A DNA stretch of 8,568 nucleotides from an uncultured Succinatimonas sp. (GCA_900548485.1 URKL01000069.1:1-8568), one strand, 5' to 3'. Counted from the stretch's first letter, positions 1 through 7,075 are shown. Numbers and translations: made by a program. The notes: a model not told the origin generated them from the letters alone.

Positions 1-19
1 AGGTAGTAATCTAAGCAGT

Positions 20-55
20 AGGAATCCCCTTGCTTTAGCAAGGGGAGGAAGTCAA
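20..55 (+). mobile_element. Putative right end of an IS200/IS605-type (TnpB) element
   Basis: A perfect 9-bp stem (25-33 with 38-46, arm TCCCCTTGC) closes a TTTA loop. It is preceded by GGAA and followed by GGAAG and TCAA (52-55). A subterminal hairpin with a GCTTTAGC apex, a short purine-rich linker and a terminal TCAA is the usual look of the right end of tnpB-carrying IS200/IS605 elements, which also forms the 3' end of the TnpB omega-RNA scaffold. On that reading the element body and tnpB lie left of the window on the plus strand, the element ends near 55, and flanking DNA (or guide sequence) begins near 56. The hairpin has no T-run on either side, so a simple terminator is less likely. 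No tnpB coding sequence is visible here, so this rests on pattern recognition only. Confidence 0.55.
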
Positions 56-70
56 GTTCTGAAACTAGTT

Positions 71-1423
71 TTAAACTAAGCCATAGACAAAAATTGCCAA
101 AATAATGATCGGAATGATATAGCGTACATAGTTATACCAAAGATCAACTAAACGTGAAGATGTAGCATTCTGACCATTTTTTAGCTCTATCTTAGCTTCA
201 TCTTTTAAGACATATCCTACATAAATGCAGCAACCTAAAGCTGTAAGTACAAAGCAGATATTTCCTGAAATAAAGTCAAAGGCATCAAAAACACTTCTAC
301 CAAAAATTTGTACCTCAGATAAGACTCCTGTACTTAAAACACACGGTAAATTACCAAAAATATAAACAAATGCTAAGGTAATAAAGATAGAGGCTTTAAG
401 TTTTATATGGAACTTTTCATATAAAACAGAAATAATTACCTGATAAATAGTAATTGAGGTAGTTAAGGCAGCAATTAAAAGTAAGCTAAAAAAGACTACT
501 GCAAAGAAATTACCAAATCCCATACGCGAAAAAGCGATAGGCAAGGTTTTAAATACTAAAGAAGGGCCTGAATCAGGTTGTAAGCCGGCACTAAATAAAG
601 AAGGGAAAATCATGAAGCCTGCTAAAACCGCAATTAAGGTATTGATAATGCCAGTAATCGTAGCTGTTTTAATGAGATTTTCCTGTTTATTCAAATGTGA
701 GGATAAGGTAATCATTACGCCAAAGCCTAAAGACAACGCAAAGAATACTTGCCCTAAAACATCTAAAAATAATTGTGGAGTAATCTTAGAAAAATCTGGC
801 TTTAAATAAAAACTTACTCCCTGCATTGCTCCATCTAAGGTTAAATTTTTACCTACCATTACTATTAGACAAACAAATAATAACGGCATTAAATACTTAA
901 CTGCATGCTCAATACCATCAATAATGCCTTTTCTTAAAATAATGTAATTAACAGCAACAAAGATTAAGGTATAAATAGCTATAGATAATTCATTGGACTC
1001 TATTTCCTGATGGTAAAAGCCTTCAGTTACCGTTTTAGAAATAGGCTCACTGAGATCAAAATATCCCATTAATATATTAGCTATATAGGATAAAACCCAG
1101 CCACCTATGACCATGTAATAGGCCAAAATACCAAAGGCCCCGAGAACTCCCATATACCCCACAATCTTCCAGGGATTAAATCCAGCTTGCTTGCGATCAA
1201 AAGCATCTACGCAATTGATCATCGCACGACGACCAATAACATTTTCAACTAAAATGATAGGAATGCCTACCGTAAACATGACGATAATAAAGACCAGCAC
1301 ATAGGCTCCGCCGCCATTTAAGCCCACTAAATAAGGGAAACGCCAAGTAGCGCCAAAACCAATAGTAGCTCCAGCTACTGTCAAAATATAAGTAAGTCTG
1401 CTCGACCATGTTTGTCTAGGCAT
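71..1423 (-). CDS. Sodium-dependent transporter, NSS/SNF family (LeuT fold)
   Basis: This encodes a 450-residue inner-membrane transporter of the neurotransmitter:sodium symporter family, likely importing an amino acid or related solute with Na+. The N-terminus has the TM1 signature GFGATWRFPYL (22-32) and the NGGGAY motif (36-41). About 11-12 hydrophobic segments follow, the usual bacterial NSS size. TM6 carries FFALSLGFG (227-235) and TM8 carries AALTTS (318-323). Aligned by eye to LeuT, the Na2-site positions (A318, T321, T322) are kept. At the Na1 site, LeuT Asn27 and Thr254 become A25 and A229, while Asn286 is kept as N261. LeuT Glu290 is A265. The start is the ATG before PRQTWSSRL, a typical family N-terminus, but its Shine-Dalgarno is weak (GAG 12 nt upstream). 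The gene is monocistronic with its own promoter. Its stop lies about 15 bp from the putative insertion element. The substrate cannot be read from the sequence. Confidence 0.93.
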   Translation of the reverse strand: MPRQTWSSRLTYILTVAGATIGFGATWRFPYLVGLNGGGAYVLVFIIVMFTVGIPIILVENVIGRRAMINCVDAFDRKQAGFNPWKIVGYMGVLGAFGILAYYMVIGGWVLSYIANILMGYFDLSEPISKTVTEGFYHQEIESNELSIAIYTLIFVAVNYIILRKGIIDGIEHAVKYLMPLLFVCLIVMVGKNLTLDGAMQGVSFYLKPDFSKITPQLFLDVLGQVFFALSLGFGVMITLSSHLNKQENLIKTATITGIINTLIAVLAGFMIFPSLFSAGLQPDSGPSLVFKTLPIAFSRMGFGNFFAVVFFSLLLIAALTTSITIYQVIISVLYEKFHIKLKASIFITLAFVYIFGNLPCVLSTGVLSEVQIFGRSVFDAFDFISGNICFVLTALGCCIYVGYVLKDEAKIELKNGQNATSSRLVDLWYNYVRYIIPIIILAIFVYGLV

Positions 1424-1462
1424 TTTTAATAAATTCTCAATGATTAATAAAAAAACGCATTT

Positions 1463-1491
1463 ATTATACGTTTATGAGCCTTAATTGACCA
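1463..1491 (-). promoter_or_regulatory. Candidate sigma-70 promoter of the NSS transporter gene
   Basis: On the minus strand a perfect -10 hexamer TATAAT (1468-1463) lies 17 bp downstream of TGGTCA (1491-1486, 4 of 6 matches to TTGACA). Transcription would begin near 1456, giving a leader of about 33 nt to the ATG at 1423. The promoter sits in the 140-bp gap behind ybhR, so the transporter can be expressed independently of the exporter operon. No clear intrinsic terminator for that operon is visible in the gap, so read-through is also possible. Confidence 0.6.
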
Positions 1492-1496
1492 CTTTG

Positions 1497-1535
1497 AATT
1501 TATATATCACCAAGAAAGTAAAATTTATATATCAC
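1497..1535. repeat. Tandem 14-bp direct repeat upstream of the NSS promoter
   Basis: AATTTATATATCAC occurs exactly twice, at 1497-1510 and 1522-1535, with a 25-bp period. On the minus strand it reads GTGATATATAAATT. The copies centre at about -48 and -73 relative to the predicted start near 1456, the first just upstream of the -35 box. Two identical copies in this position suggest a tandem binding site for an activator or repressor of the transporter gene. The distal copy extends to TGTGA, a CRP half-site, but the matching half is missing. The regulator is unknown. Confidence 0.5.
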
Positions 1536-1563
1536 AAAATTACAAACTATTTAGATGAATTAG

Positions 1564-2661
1564 CTATTCAAGCTTACGTCTAAATAAATATATACACATA
1601 CCCATAGTGATGCACATAGTAATCAAAAGCGGTATGAAAAAATACCAGATATCAATTAAAGATAAGCCTTCAAGGTAAATGCGCCATAAAATATTTAAAC
1701 CATAGTACATAGGATCTAAATAGACAAAAATTTTAAACCATTGAGGCATGGCATCGACAGAAGTCAACATTCCTGAGCACATCACCATAGGCATTAGACA
1801 TAAAAAAGAAATAATCATCGATTGCATAGGATTCTTAGCAAATACAGAAATCATCATGCCTAAACCTACAACCGAAATATTAAAACAAAAAATGCCAAAA
1901 AATAATGCAAATACATTCCCATGCAGCGGAATTTCAAAATAAAAGACACAAATTAAAAAAGCCAATAACCCCTGACACATTGAAATAAACAACGGAGGCA
2001 TAGCCTTCCCTATCAGCATTTCTACAGGATTTGTTGGAGTCATCAGCATCATATCGTAAGATCCATTTTCTCGTTCACGTGAAATTGATAATGACGACAA
2101 CATCAACACTTGAATAAAAGTCAAAATGACTATCATCGCAGATACAATAGAAAAACGCGTAATGTTATTAGGATTAAACCACATATGACTTTGCACGTTA
2201 TAGCCTAAACTTCCAAAAGCTGTTTGGTTATAAGAACTGACAATACTTTGCACATAACCTATGGCTGTATTTGCCGAAGCTGTATTACGCGCATCTGCAA
2301 TTACATTTAACTGATGATCTAACTTAAAGTCTTTAGTAATAATTATCCCGATTAAAGCCTCTTGGCTATCGATGCAGTTTTCAACACATTTTAAAGAAGG
2401 ACAAATTTTTTTTAATTCAAAATTAGGAGTATTAGCTATATCAAATAAAATATTTTGTGACTCATAGTTTTGAGCTTCATCATAATAGACCCAAGGAACA
2501 TGTTTTAAGTCAAAAGCCGTGCCATAACCAAATAAAATACACTGTGCCAAAATAGGAGCGATTAAAACCTGTAACGAGCCTTTATCATTGATGATAGTTA
2601 AAAACTCTTTAATAGTAAGTCCTAAAATACGTAACAGGGACTGCTTTAATGCGGCTATCAT
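1564..2661 (-). CDS. ybhR: ABC-2 type exporter permease, YbhR-like
   Basis: This is a 365-residue inner-membrane subunit of a multidrug-type ABC exporter, close to E. coli YbhR (about 368 residues). The layout is that of ABC-2 permeases: one N-terminal membrane segment (about 30-50), a large periplasmic domain (about 52-170), then five segments (about 171-193, 218-241, 248-274, 281-299 and 338-360). The cytoplasmic motif SRERENGSYDMMLMTP (194-209) corresponds to the RERE-G-F/Y-D-L-L coupling element of YbhR. PMVMCSG (291-297) matches the conserved turn before the last periplasmic loop. Three cysteines (87, 92, 96) cluster in the periplasmic domain and could form a disulfide. The ATG overlaps the ybhS stop as ATGA, with GAGGAGGG 7 nt upstream. 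It is the last operon gene and presumably dimerises with the YbhS-like partner. Confidence 0.9.
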   Translation of the reverse strand: MIAALKQSLLRILGLTIKEFLTIINDKGSLQVLIAPILAQCILFGYGTAFDLKHVPWVYYDEAQNYESQNILFDIANTPNFELKKICPSLKCVENCIDSQEALIGIIITKDFKLDHQLNVIADARNTASANTAIGYVQSIVSSYNQTAFGSLGYNVQSHMWFNPNNITRFSIVSAMIVILTFIQVLMLSSLSISRERENGSYDMMLMTPTNPVEMLIGKAMPPLFISMCQGLLAFLICVFYFEIPLHGNVFALFFGIFCFNISVVGLGMMISVFAKNPMQSMIISFLCLMPMVMCSGMLTSVDAMPQWFKIFVYLDPMYYGLNILWRIYLEGLSLIDIWYFFIPLLITMCITMGMCIYLFRRKLE

Positions 2662-3755
2662 TTAATGTCCCTCCTCACTATATTTACAGACAGAAAAATA
2701 AAAATAGTTATAAAGGTAAAATGAATCAAAATATTACGCCATAAAATATCTAAGGAGCCCCCTGATAGGAAAATAATGCGATTACTTTGTACCGCATAAG
2801 TAGGTGGTAAAACTACACTTATATAGCGAATAAAATCATGTACCCCTCTTAAATCAAAAATAAGTCCAGATAACATTACAGCAGGTAAGAAACCGGCAAT
2901 AATGGCATACTCCACACTTAAAAACTGATTTTTACATACAGATGAAATCAATACTCCTAAGCAAATCATTTCTAATGTATATACAGACATATTGATAAAG
3001 AGCATCAAATAGCTCCCACGTATAGGTATGCCATAACATAATTGCCCAAAGAGAATTGTCACTATCATCCCCATAAGACCCAAAACAAAATAAACAAAGA
3101 TCTTAGATAAGACTATCTCCAAAGCTGATGCATTAGATGCTTGCAAAGTTTCAATTGTCAATCTATCCCATTCACGAGAAATAACAAATGAACTTAAAAA
3201 GACACACATGACTGTGACAATAGCTATATATTGCCCTGACATTAAGAACCATAGCGAATCGTTAGCCTCATTAAACCAATTACGTCCATTAACAGTTATC
3301 ACGTATTGTCCAGAAGCATATCTACCTAAAACCTGCATCAGAGTCGATTCGATATAGCTTAAAGAAATAGCTGCAGCTTGAGCTTCAGTACCATTGATAA
3401 TTACATCAATCTGCGCACGTTTTTTTTGAAACTCTAAACCAAAATTATTTTGTAAATAAACATAAGCTTTAATCTTATGCTGAGCCATCAAATCTTTAGC
3501 CTGTTGGGGACTTTCAAGATACACGGTCTTAAAATAATCAGATCCATAAAAAGCACTATAAAGCTCATAATTGAGTTCATTCTGCATAGAACAAACATAT
3601 GCGATATTTACAGGCTTAATATCCATACGTAAAGTGCTACCGTAAATAAAGACTAAAAGTAAGGGCAAGATAAAAGTGATAGCTAAAATTGACTTATCTC
3701 GACTTATCTGTAGTAATTCTTTTTTGATTAAAATAATCAGATAATTAAAATTCAT
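2658..3755 (-). CDS. ybhS: ABC-2 type exporter permease, YbhS-like
   Basis: This encodes a second ABC-2 permease of 365 residues, paired with the YbhR-like subunit to form the membrane channel. A first membrane helix (about 22-42) is followed by a periplasmic domain (about 45-170) and five helices (about 172-192, 216-238, 248-274, 283-300, 343-361). The cytoplasmic SREWDRLTIETL (193-204) corresponds to the REWERGTMEAL-type coupling motif of E. coli YbhS, which separates it from its YbhR-type neighbour. The protein ends in a basic tail (RRDIK). Its ATG overlaps the ybhF stop as ATGA, with AAGGAGGGG just upstream, indicating translational coupling and balanced production of the subunits. It is slightly shorter than E. 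coli YbhS (about 377 residues), with no sign of truncation. Confidence 0.9.
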   Translation of the reverse strand: MNFNYLIILIKKELLQISRDKSILAITFILPLLLVFIYGSTLRMDIKPVNIAYVCSMQNELNYELYSAFYGSDYFKTVYLESPQQAKDLMAQHKIKAYVYLQNNFGLEFQKKRAQIDVIINGTEAQAAAISLSYIESTLMQVLGRYASGQYVITVNGRNWFNEANDSLWFLMSGQYIAIVTVMCVFLSSFVISREWDRLTIETLQASNASALEIVLSKIFVYFVLGLMGMIVTILFGQLCYGIPIRGSYLMLFINMSVYTLEMICLGVLISSVCKNQFLSVEYAIIAGFLPAVMLSGLIFDLRGVHDFIRYISVVLPPTYAVQSNRIIFLSGGSLDILWRNILIHFTFITIFIFLSVNIVRRDIK

Positions 3756-5527
3756 TTCCCCTCCTTTAAATTAGAGCGGAATTCTTGCACTTTTTGAACA
3801 AAAGCCTCATTTACACTAATACGTTTACCGTCTTTAACACAAATTTCTTCAGGACTACCTAAAACTAAAATTTTGCCGTGATCTTGAATTAAAAAACGAT
3901 CACAATATTCAGCCTCTTCCATAAAATGCGTGGTAACAATGATACTTGTCCCCTCTACACATAAAGCATTTACGCGATTCCAAAAATTACGCCTAGCTAG
4001 AGGATCGGCTCCTGATGTAGCTTCATCTAAAAATAAAATCTTTGGATGGTGAATTAGGGCACAGGCCATAGACAATTGACGTTGTACCCCAAAAGGAAGA
4101 GTTTCTGCACGTAAATTAGCAAATTTTGTTAAGGAAAATTCTTCTAAAAGCTCAGAGATTCTCTCTTTTAACTGCTTGCCAAATAAACCATAACTACGTC
4201 CAAAATATTCTAAATTCTGAATACAGCTTAAGGTACGATATAAAGAAAATTTTTGCGAAACATAACCTATAGTTGAACGCGCTCCAGATTTGGCATAGCG
4301 TAAATCAAAACCATTTACCAAAACCTTACCCTCAGTCGGGGCTAATAATGCGCAGATCATTCTAAAGGTTGTAGTTTTACCAGCCCCATTAGGTCCTAAA
4401 AGACCAAAGATCTCTCCTTTATGCACCTTAAAATTAGAATGATGTACAGCAGTAAATTTACCAAATACTTTTTTAATTTCATTTACATCAATAACTACTT
4501 CTTGCTTATCAAAATCAGCTTTGATATTTCTATCTAAAACCGGCATTTTTAAATTAGGATTCCAAGTAGCTTTGATATAAACATCCTCTAAAATACTCTG
4601 GCGTTTAAAGATTTTTAAATTAGAGATAATTGGCTTAAATCTTTCTTTTAGATAAACACGTAAATCGCTCTCATCTTTTCCATTTAAAAGTAGGATATCT
4701 ATATTCCCCATCCGAGGACAGACATCCATAATTGGCGAGTTTTTATCATACAAATAAGAGCTAAACATTAATTCTCGCGCATAGTGCTGATAATTAAGCT
4801 CATAAGGATTTATGGCATAGGCTTCTTTTTCACAGATTTTAACTAAATCTGTGGCCTTCCCGCGCATTACTATCTTGCCTTCATTACAAACTAATACCTC
4901 ATCAGCAAAAGAAGCTTCTTCTAAATAAGCAGAGGTAAATAAACAATAAGACTTAGATTTCTCAAGATAATCAAAAATAATTTGCCACAGCTCTGAACGT
5001 GAAACAGGATCTACTCCCACTGTAGGCTCATCTAATATCAAAATTTTAGGTTTACAGGCTAAAGCACAAGTTAAAGCTAGCTTTTGTTTCATGCCCCCAG
5101 ATAAAGATCCAGCAGCATAATCCTTAAAGCGCAAGAGATCGACTTTACGTAAAAGATCTAATAAAAACTCATCACCTTTTTTAAGATCATAATTTTTAAG
5201 CCCAGCAATTAAACTTAAATTCTCATAAACCGTAAGCTCCATATATAAGCCTAAGGTCTGTGACATATAACCAATTTGAGATGAAAACTCGGAAGAAGAA
5301 TTATTTGGTTTTTGTTCAAACAGACTGACCTTACCACTATCAGGCTTAACTAAACCTGCTAACATCTTAAGTAAGGTAGATTTACCTGCACCGTCAGGAC
5401 CTGTAATACAGACTAAATGTAAATTAGCATTTAGTTCTAAATTAAAATCGCTATAGACTTGATTATCTGTCCCATCAGGCTTCTTATAAGCCTTATAGAC
5501 ACCATTTACAGTAACAAAATTTTCCAT
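3752..5527 (-). CDS. ybhF: Fused double ATP-binding subunit of ABC exporter, YbhF-like
   Basis: This cytoplasmic ATPase of 591 residues has two nucleotide-binding domains in one chain, as in E. coli YbhF (578 residues). Domain 1 has Walker A GPDGAGKST (43-51), Q-loop Q90, signature LSGGM (142-146) and Walker B ILILDE (162-167). Its switch histidine is replaced by alanine (A200, in FTSAYLEEA). Domain 2 has Walker A GPNGAGKTT (378-386), Q425, a divergent signature LPFGV (477-481), Walker B ILFLDE (497-502) and an intact switch H534. A linker of about 120 residues (about 225-345) separates them. The asymmetry fits the wider YbhF/RbbA-type fused ATPases. The ATG follows AAGGA at 6 nt. A 44-bp gap separates it from ybhG, and its stop overlaps ybhS. 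It should energise the YbhS/YbhR-like permease pair. Confidence 0.93.
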   Translation of the reverse strand: MENFVTVNGVYKAYKKPDGTDNQVYSDFNLELNANLHLVCITGPDGAGKSTLLKMLAGLVKPDSGKVSLFEQKPNNSSSEFSSQIGYMSQTLGLYMELTVYENLSLIAGLKNYDLKKGDEFLLDLLRKVDLLRFKDYAAGSLSGGMKQKLALTCALACKPKILILDEPTVGVDPVSRSELWQIIFDYLEKSKSYCLFTSAYLEEASFADEVLVCNEGKIVMRGKATDLVKICEKEAYAINPYELNYQHYARELMFSSYLYDKNSPIMDVCPRMGNIDILLLNGKDESDLRVYLKERFKPIISNLKIFKRQSILEDVYIKATWNPNLKMPVLDRNIKADFDKQEVVIDVNEIKKVFGKFTAVHHSNFKVHKGEIFGLLGPNGAGKTTTFRMICALLAPTEGKVLVNGFDLRYAKSGARSTIGYVSQKFSLYRTLSCIQNLEYFGRSYGLFGKQLKERISELLEEFSLTKFANLRAETLPFGVQRQLSMACALIHHPKILFLDEATSGADPLARRNFWNRVNALCVEGTSIIVTTHFMEEAEYCDRFLIQDHGKILVLGSPEEICVKDGKRISVNEAFVQKVQEFRSNLKEGK

Positions 5528-5571
5528 CTACGATCCTTGCTTTTTAAATTGGGATCTCTGTAATTACAATT

Positions 5572-6546
5572 TTACTTTTCAAAACTAACTGTAACTGGTT
5601 GCCCTAAACGTAAATCCTGTCGCGGATCCTCAACATCAATACGAACTTCGTAAACTAAATCTGCTCTTAACTCCTCAGTTTGCACACTCTTAGGAGTAAA
5701 CATGGCTGTGTTGCTAATTTTGGCAATACGTCCATAAAGTTTTTGGTCATTGCTTAAAATAACTGTAGCTTTATCGTTTATATGCAAAAATGACAATTGT
5801 TTTTCTTGTACATAAACACGTACGCGCTTATTGTCTATCTGAGATAATTCATAAACTGTATTTTGTGGTGAGGTCATATCACCAAGTTCCTGTAGCCTAC
5901 TTCTAATTTGACCTGAATATGGAGCTTTTAATACCGATTGCTCATCTCGTTTATAATAAAGAAAATTTAAATTAGCATTACAGCTATCGGTTTGTGCTCT
6001 TTGAGCAGTTATTGTTTCCTCTCGATAGCCATTTTTTAGCTTTTCATATTCTTTTTCACAGCTTTGTCTTTGTGCTCTTAATTGCTCACATTGATAAAAA
6101 GCCTGATCTCGTTCTTGAGCTGAAATAGCTTTTTGAGCAAAAAGTCTTTGATAACGCTCATAAGTCAATGAGGCAATTGCAAGTGCATTGTCTAAATTAT
6201 CAAGATTAGCTTTGGCAATTTTTATATCTTCTTTTTGATAACCGTTTTCAAGTTCTAAGAGTTTTGCCTCTAATGCTTTACATTCTCCCTTAGTAATAGC
6301 TATTTGATGATCTATAGCCTGAGTATCAAGTCTTGCTAAAAGATCTCCTTTAGCAACTAAATCGCCCTCATCTACTAAAAGCTCAACTATGCGCCCAGAA
6401 GTTTCAAAAGATAATGATGACTGCCTAATGTCTACCATGCCATGAGCCTTCTGCAAATCAACATTTTGCGTAAGTCTCAATTGATAGAATATATAACCAA
6501 ATATTACTGCTAAAACTACAGTCAAGATCAATAACTTTTTTTTCAT
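5572..6546 (-). CDS. ybhG: HlyD-family periplasmic adaptor, YbhG-like
   Basis: This is a 324-residue membrane-fusion protein linking the ABC permeases to an outer-membrane channel. A signal anchor (about 5-21, after KKK) is followed by a split lipoyl domain. Its first half is at 37-75 (MVDIRQSSLSFETSGRI, with DEGD at 59-62) and its second at about 206-223 (LKAPYSGQIRSRL, GD). A long alpha-hairpin lies between (about 78-200) and contains the near-repeat NGYQKEDI / NGYREETI. The C-terminal beta-barrel carries FTPKSVQTEELRADLVY (283-299), very close to E. coli YbhG FTPKTVETPDLRTDLVY. Length is near the E. coli 332. It is the first gene of the operon. No TetR gene like cecR precedes it, and no outer-membrane partner is in view; TolC from elsewhere is likely. 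The ATG has no nearby Shine-Dalgarno (see the leader entry). Confidence 0.92.
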   Translation of the reverse strand: MKKKLLILTVVLAVIFGYIFYQLRLTQNVDLQKAHGMVDIRQSSLSFETSGRIVELLVDEGDLVAKGDLLARLDTQAIDHQIAITKGECKALEAKLLELENGYQKEDIKIAKANLDNLDNALAIASLTYERYQRLFAQKAISAQERDQAFYQCEQLRAQRQSCEKEYEKLKNGYREETITAQRAQTDSCNANLNFLYYKRDEQSVLKAPYSGQIRSRLQELGDMTSPQNTVYELSQIDNKRVRVYVQEKQLSFLHINDKATVILSNDQKLYGRIAKISNTAMFTPKSVQTEELRADLVYEVRIDVEDPRQDLRLGQPVTVSFEK

Positions 6547-6575
6547 CTGACGTCGACGCCAAGTTTGCTTAACAT
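6543..6575 (-). other. Possible 10-codon upstream reading frame overlapping ybhG start
   Basis: An ATG at 6575 opens a 10-codon frame (MLSKLGVDVR) whose TGA overlaps the ybhG ATG as ATGA. This permits translational coupling. The only Shine-Dalgarno is 18 nt upstream, too far for ordinary initiation. An ATT in the same frame sits 6 nt after AAGGAGG, but ATT starts are very rare. An overlap this short can arise by chance. It is listed as the alternative to the hairpin-bridge explanation for how ybhG is translated. Confidence 0.15.
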
Positions 6576-6600
6576 ATTAAGGCTAATGCGTCGCCTCCTT
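6547..6600 (-). promoter_or_regulatory. Split ribosome-binding site of ybhG bridged by a hairpin
   Basis: The bases just before the ybhG ATG (ACGTCAG and beyond) contain no Shine-Dalgarno. A perfect AAGGAGG lies at 6600-6594, 47 nt upstream. Immediately after it comes CGACGC (6593-6588), fully complementary to GCGTCG (6559-6554), which ends 7 nt before the ATG. Inside is a second hairpin, CTTAA/TTAAG (6581-6577 with 6572-6568, loop TATG). If the mRNA folds this way the effective spacing falls from 47 to 7 nt. Melting or binding of the stem could then switch translation. The complementarity is plainly present; the function is inferred. Confidence 0.5.
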
Positions 6601-6631
6601 TTTTATTAGCAATACATGCTCTTATTCAACA

Positions 6632-6660
6632 AGTATAGGTTGATTTATTTACAATTTTAA
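6632..6660 (-). promoter_or_regulatory. Candidate promoter of the ybhGFSR-like operon
   Basis: On the minus strand TATACT (6637-6632, 5 of 6 matches to TATAAT) lies 17 bp downstream of TTAAAA (6660-6655, 4 of 6 matches to TTGACA). A start near 6625 would give an 80-nt leader containing the split ribosome site. A second, weaker option is CATAAA at 6690-6685, with a start near 6678. That would place the CRP-like box at about -67, a distance compatible with activation. Sequence alone does not decide between them. Confidence 0.35.
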
Positions 6661-6734
6661 AATCCCAAAAAAATTATTAATTTATGCTCAACGGCACCCA
6701 TAAAGTGCAATCTAGACAAGGCGAATGGTAGCTA

Positions 6735-6756
6735 AAATGTGAGACGTATCAAAATA
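6735..6756. promoter_or_regulatory. Candidate CRP-cAMP binding site
   Basis: AAATGTGA (6735-6742), a six-base spacer and TCAAAATA (6749-6756) match the E. coli CRP consensus AAATGTGA-N6-TCACATTT at 8 of 8 left-half and 5 of 8 right-half positions; the TGTGA-N6-TCACA core matches 9 of 10. The recognition helix of the CRP encoded nearby is essentially the same as in E. coli, so the consensus should apply. The site lies 190 bp upstream of the ybhG start and about 265 bp upstream of the crp promoter. The exporter operon is therefore the more likely target, whether for activation or repression. Confidence 0.5.
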
Positions 6757-6780
6757 CACAAAAACAAACGATTGCAATTA

Positions 6781-6995
6781 TAAGAAAAAGCTTTATTCGT
6801 ATGGACCTATAAGTACAATAAGATTTATTATTAAATTATTATTTAATATCAATATGATAGCGTATAAATTACCTACTAATATTTATTATATAAAAGCAAA
6901 ATTTATAGGAATAAAATACTAATAATATTCTCTAATTTTTAATTTTTATTTAAAAAACATATAGTTAGTTTAAACATATTTATTCTTTTAAATTA
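6781..6995. other. Very A+T-rich non-coding stretch between divergent genes
   Basis: No credible gene is seen on either strand. G+C is about 13% over 6841-6960 (16 of 120 bases, counted by hand) and low on both sides. The stretch has A- and T-tracts, a small AT palindrome around 6830-6847 and no strong hairpin. Such DNA upstream of a promoter may act as an UP element or be bound by H-NS-type nucleoid proteins. Nothing in it marks a mobile element or a decayed gene that I can recognise. Confidence 0.4.
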
Positions 6996-7004
6996 TGCTA
7001 TGAT
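6996..7004 (+). promoter_or_regulatory. Extended -10 promoter for crp
   Basis: TGCTATGAT is an extended -10 element: TG, one base, then TATGAT at 6999-7004, 5 of 6 matches to TATAAT. No good -35 lies at 16-18 bp, which is common for extended -10 promoters. Transcription would start near 7011, giving a crp leader of about 325 nt. It stands at the end of the A+T-rich stretch, which may assist polymerase binding. Confidence 0.5.
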
Positions 7005-7075
7005 CATAAACAATTGATAGAACAGAAAAACATTAATTGTTTATAAAGAATGTACTAAAAACAGGAAGCCTGTCC

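Noticed and set aside
25..46. Hairpin as an intrinsic terminator of the NSS gene
   Set aside because: The stem is strong but lacks a T-run on either strand; the flanking bases fit a transposon end better.
2..79. Open plus-strand frame entering from the left edge, possibly the tail of tnpB
   Set aside because: It is only about 25 codons, runs through the hairpin and shows no recognisable TnpB C-terminal motif, so it was not called as a gene.
612..809. Plus-strand open frame of 65 codons inside the NSS gene
   Set aside because: It lies antisense to a clear transporter gene, has no family resemblance and no ribosome site of note; it is a shadow of the real frame.
1748..1942. Plus-strand open frame of 64 codons inside ybhR
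   Set aside because: It is antisense to a conserved permease and shows no recognisable motif.
6640..6653. FNR-like half-site TTGAT in the ybhG promoter region
   Set aside because: The right half (TTACA) matches only 2 of 5 bases of ATCAA.
6601..7010. Remnant of a TetR-type regulator gene (cecR-like) between ybhG and crp
   Set aside because: I saw no reading frame or recognisable fragment on either strand; the stretch is simply A+T-rich and non-coding.
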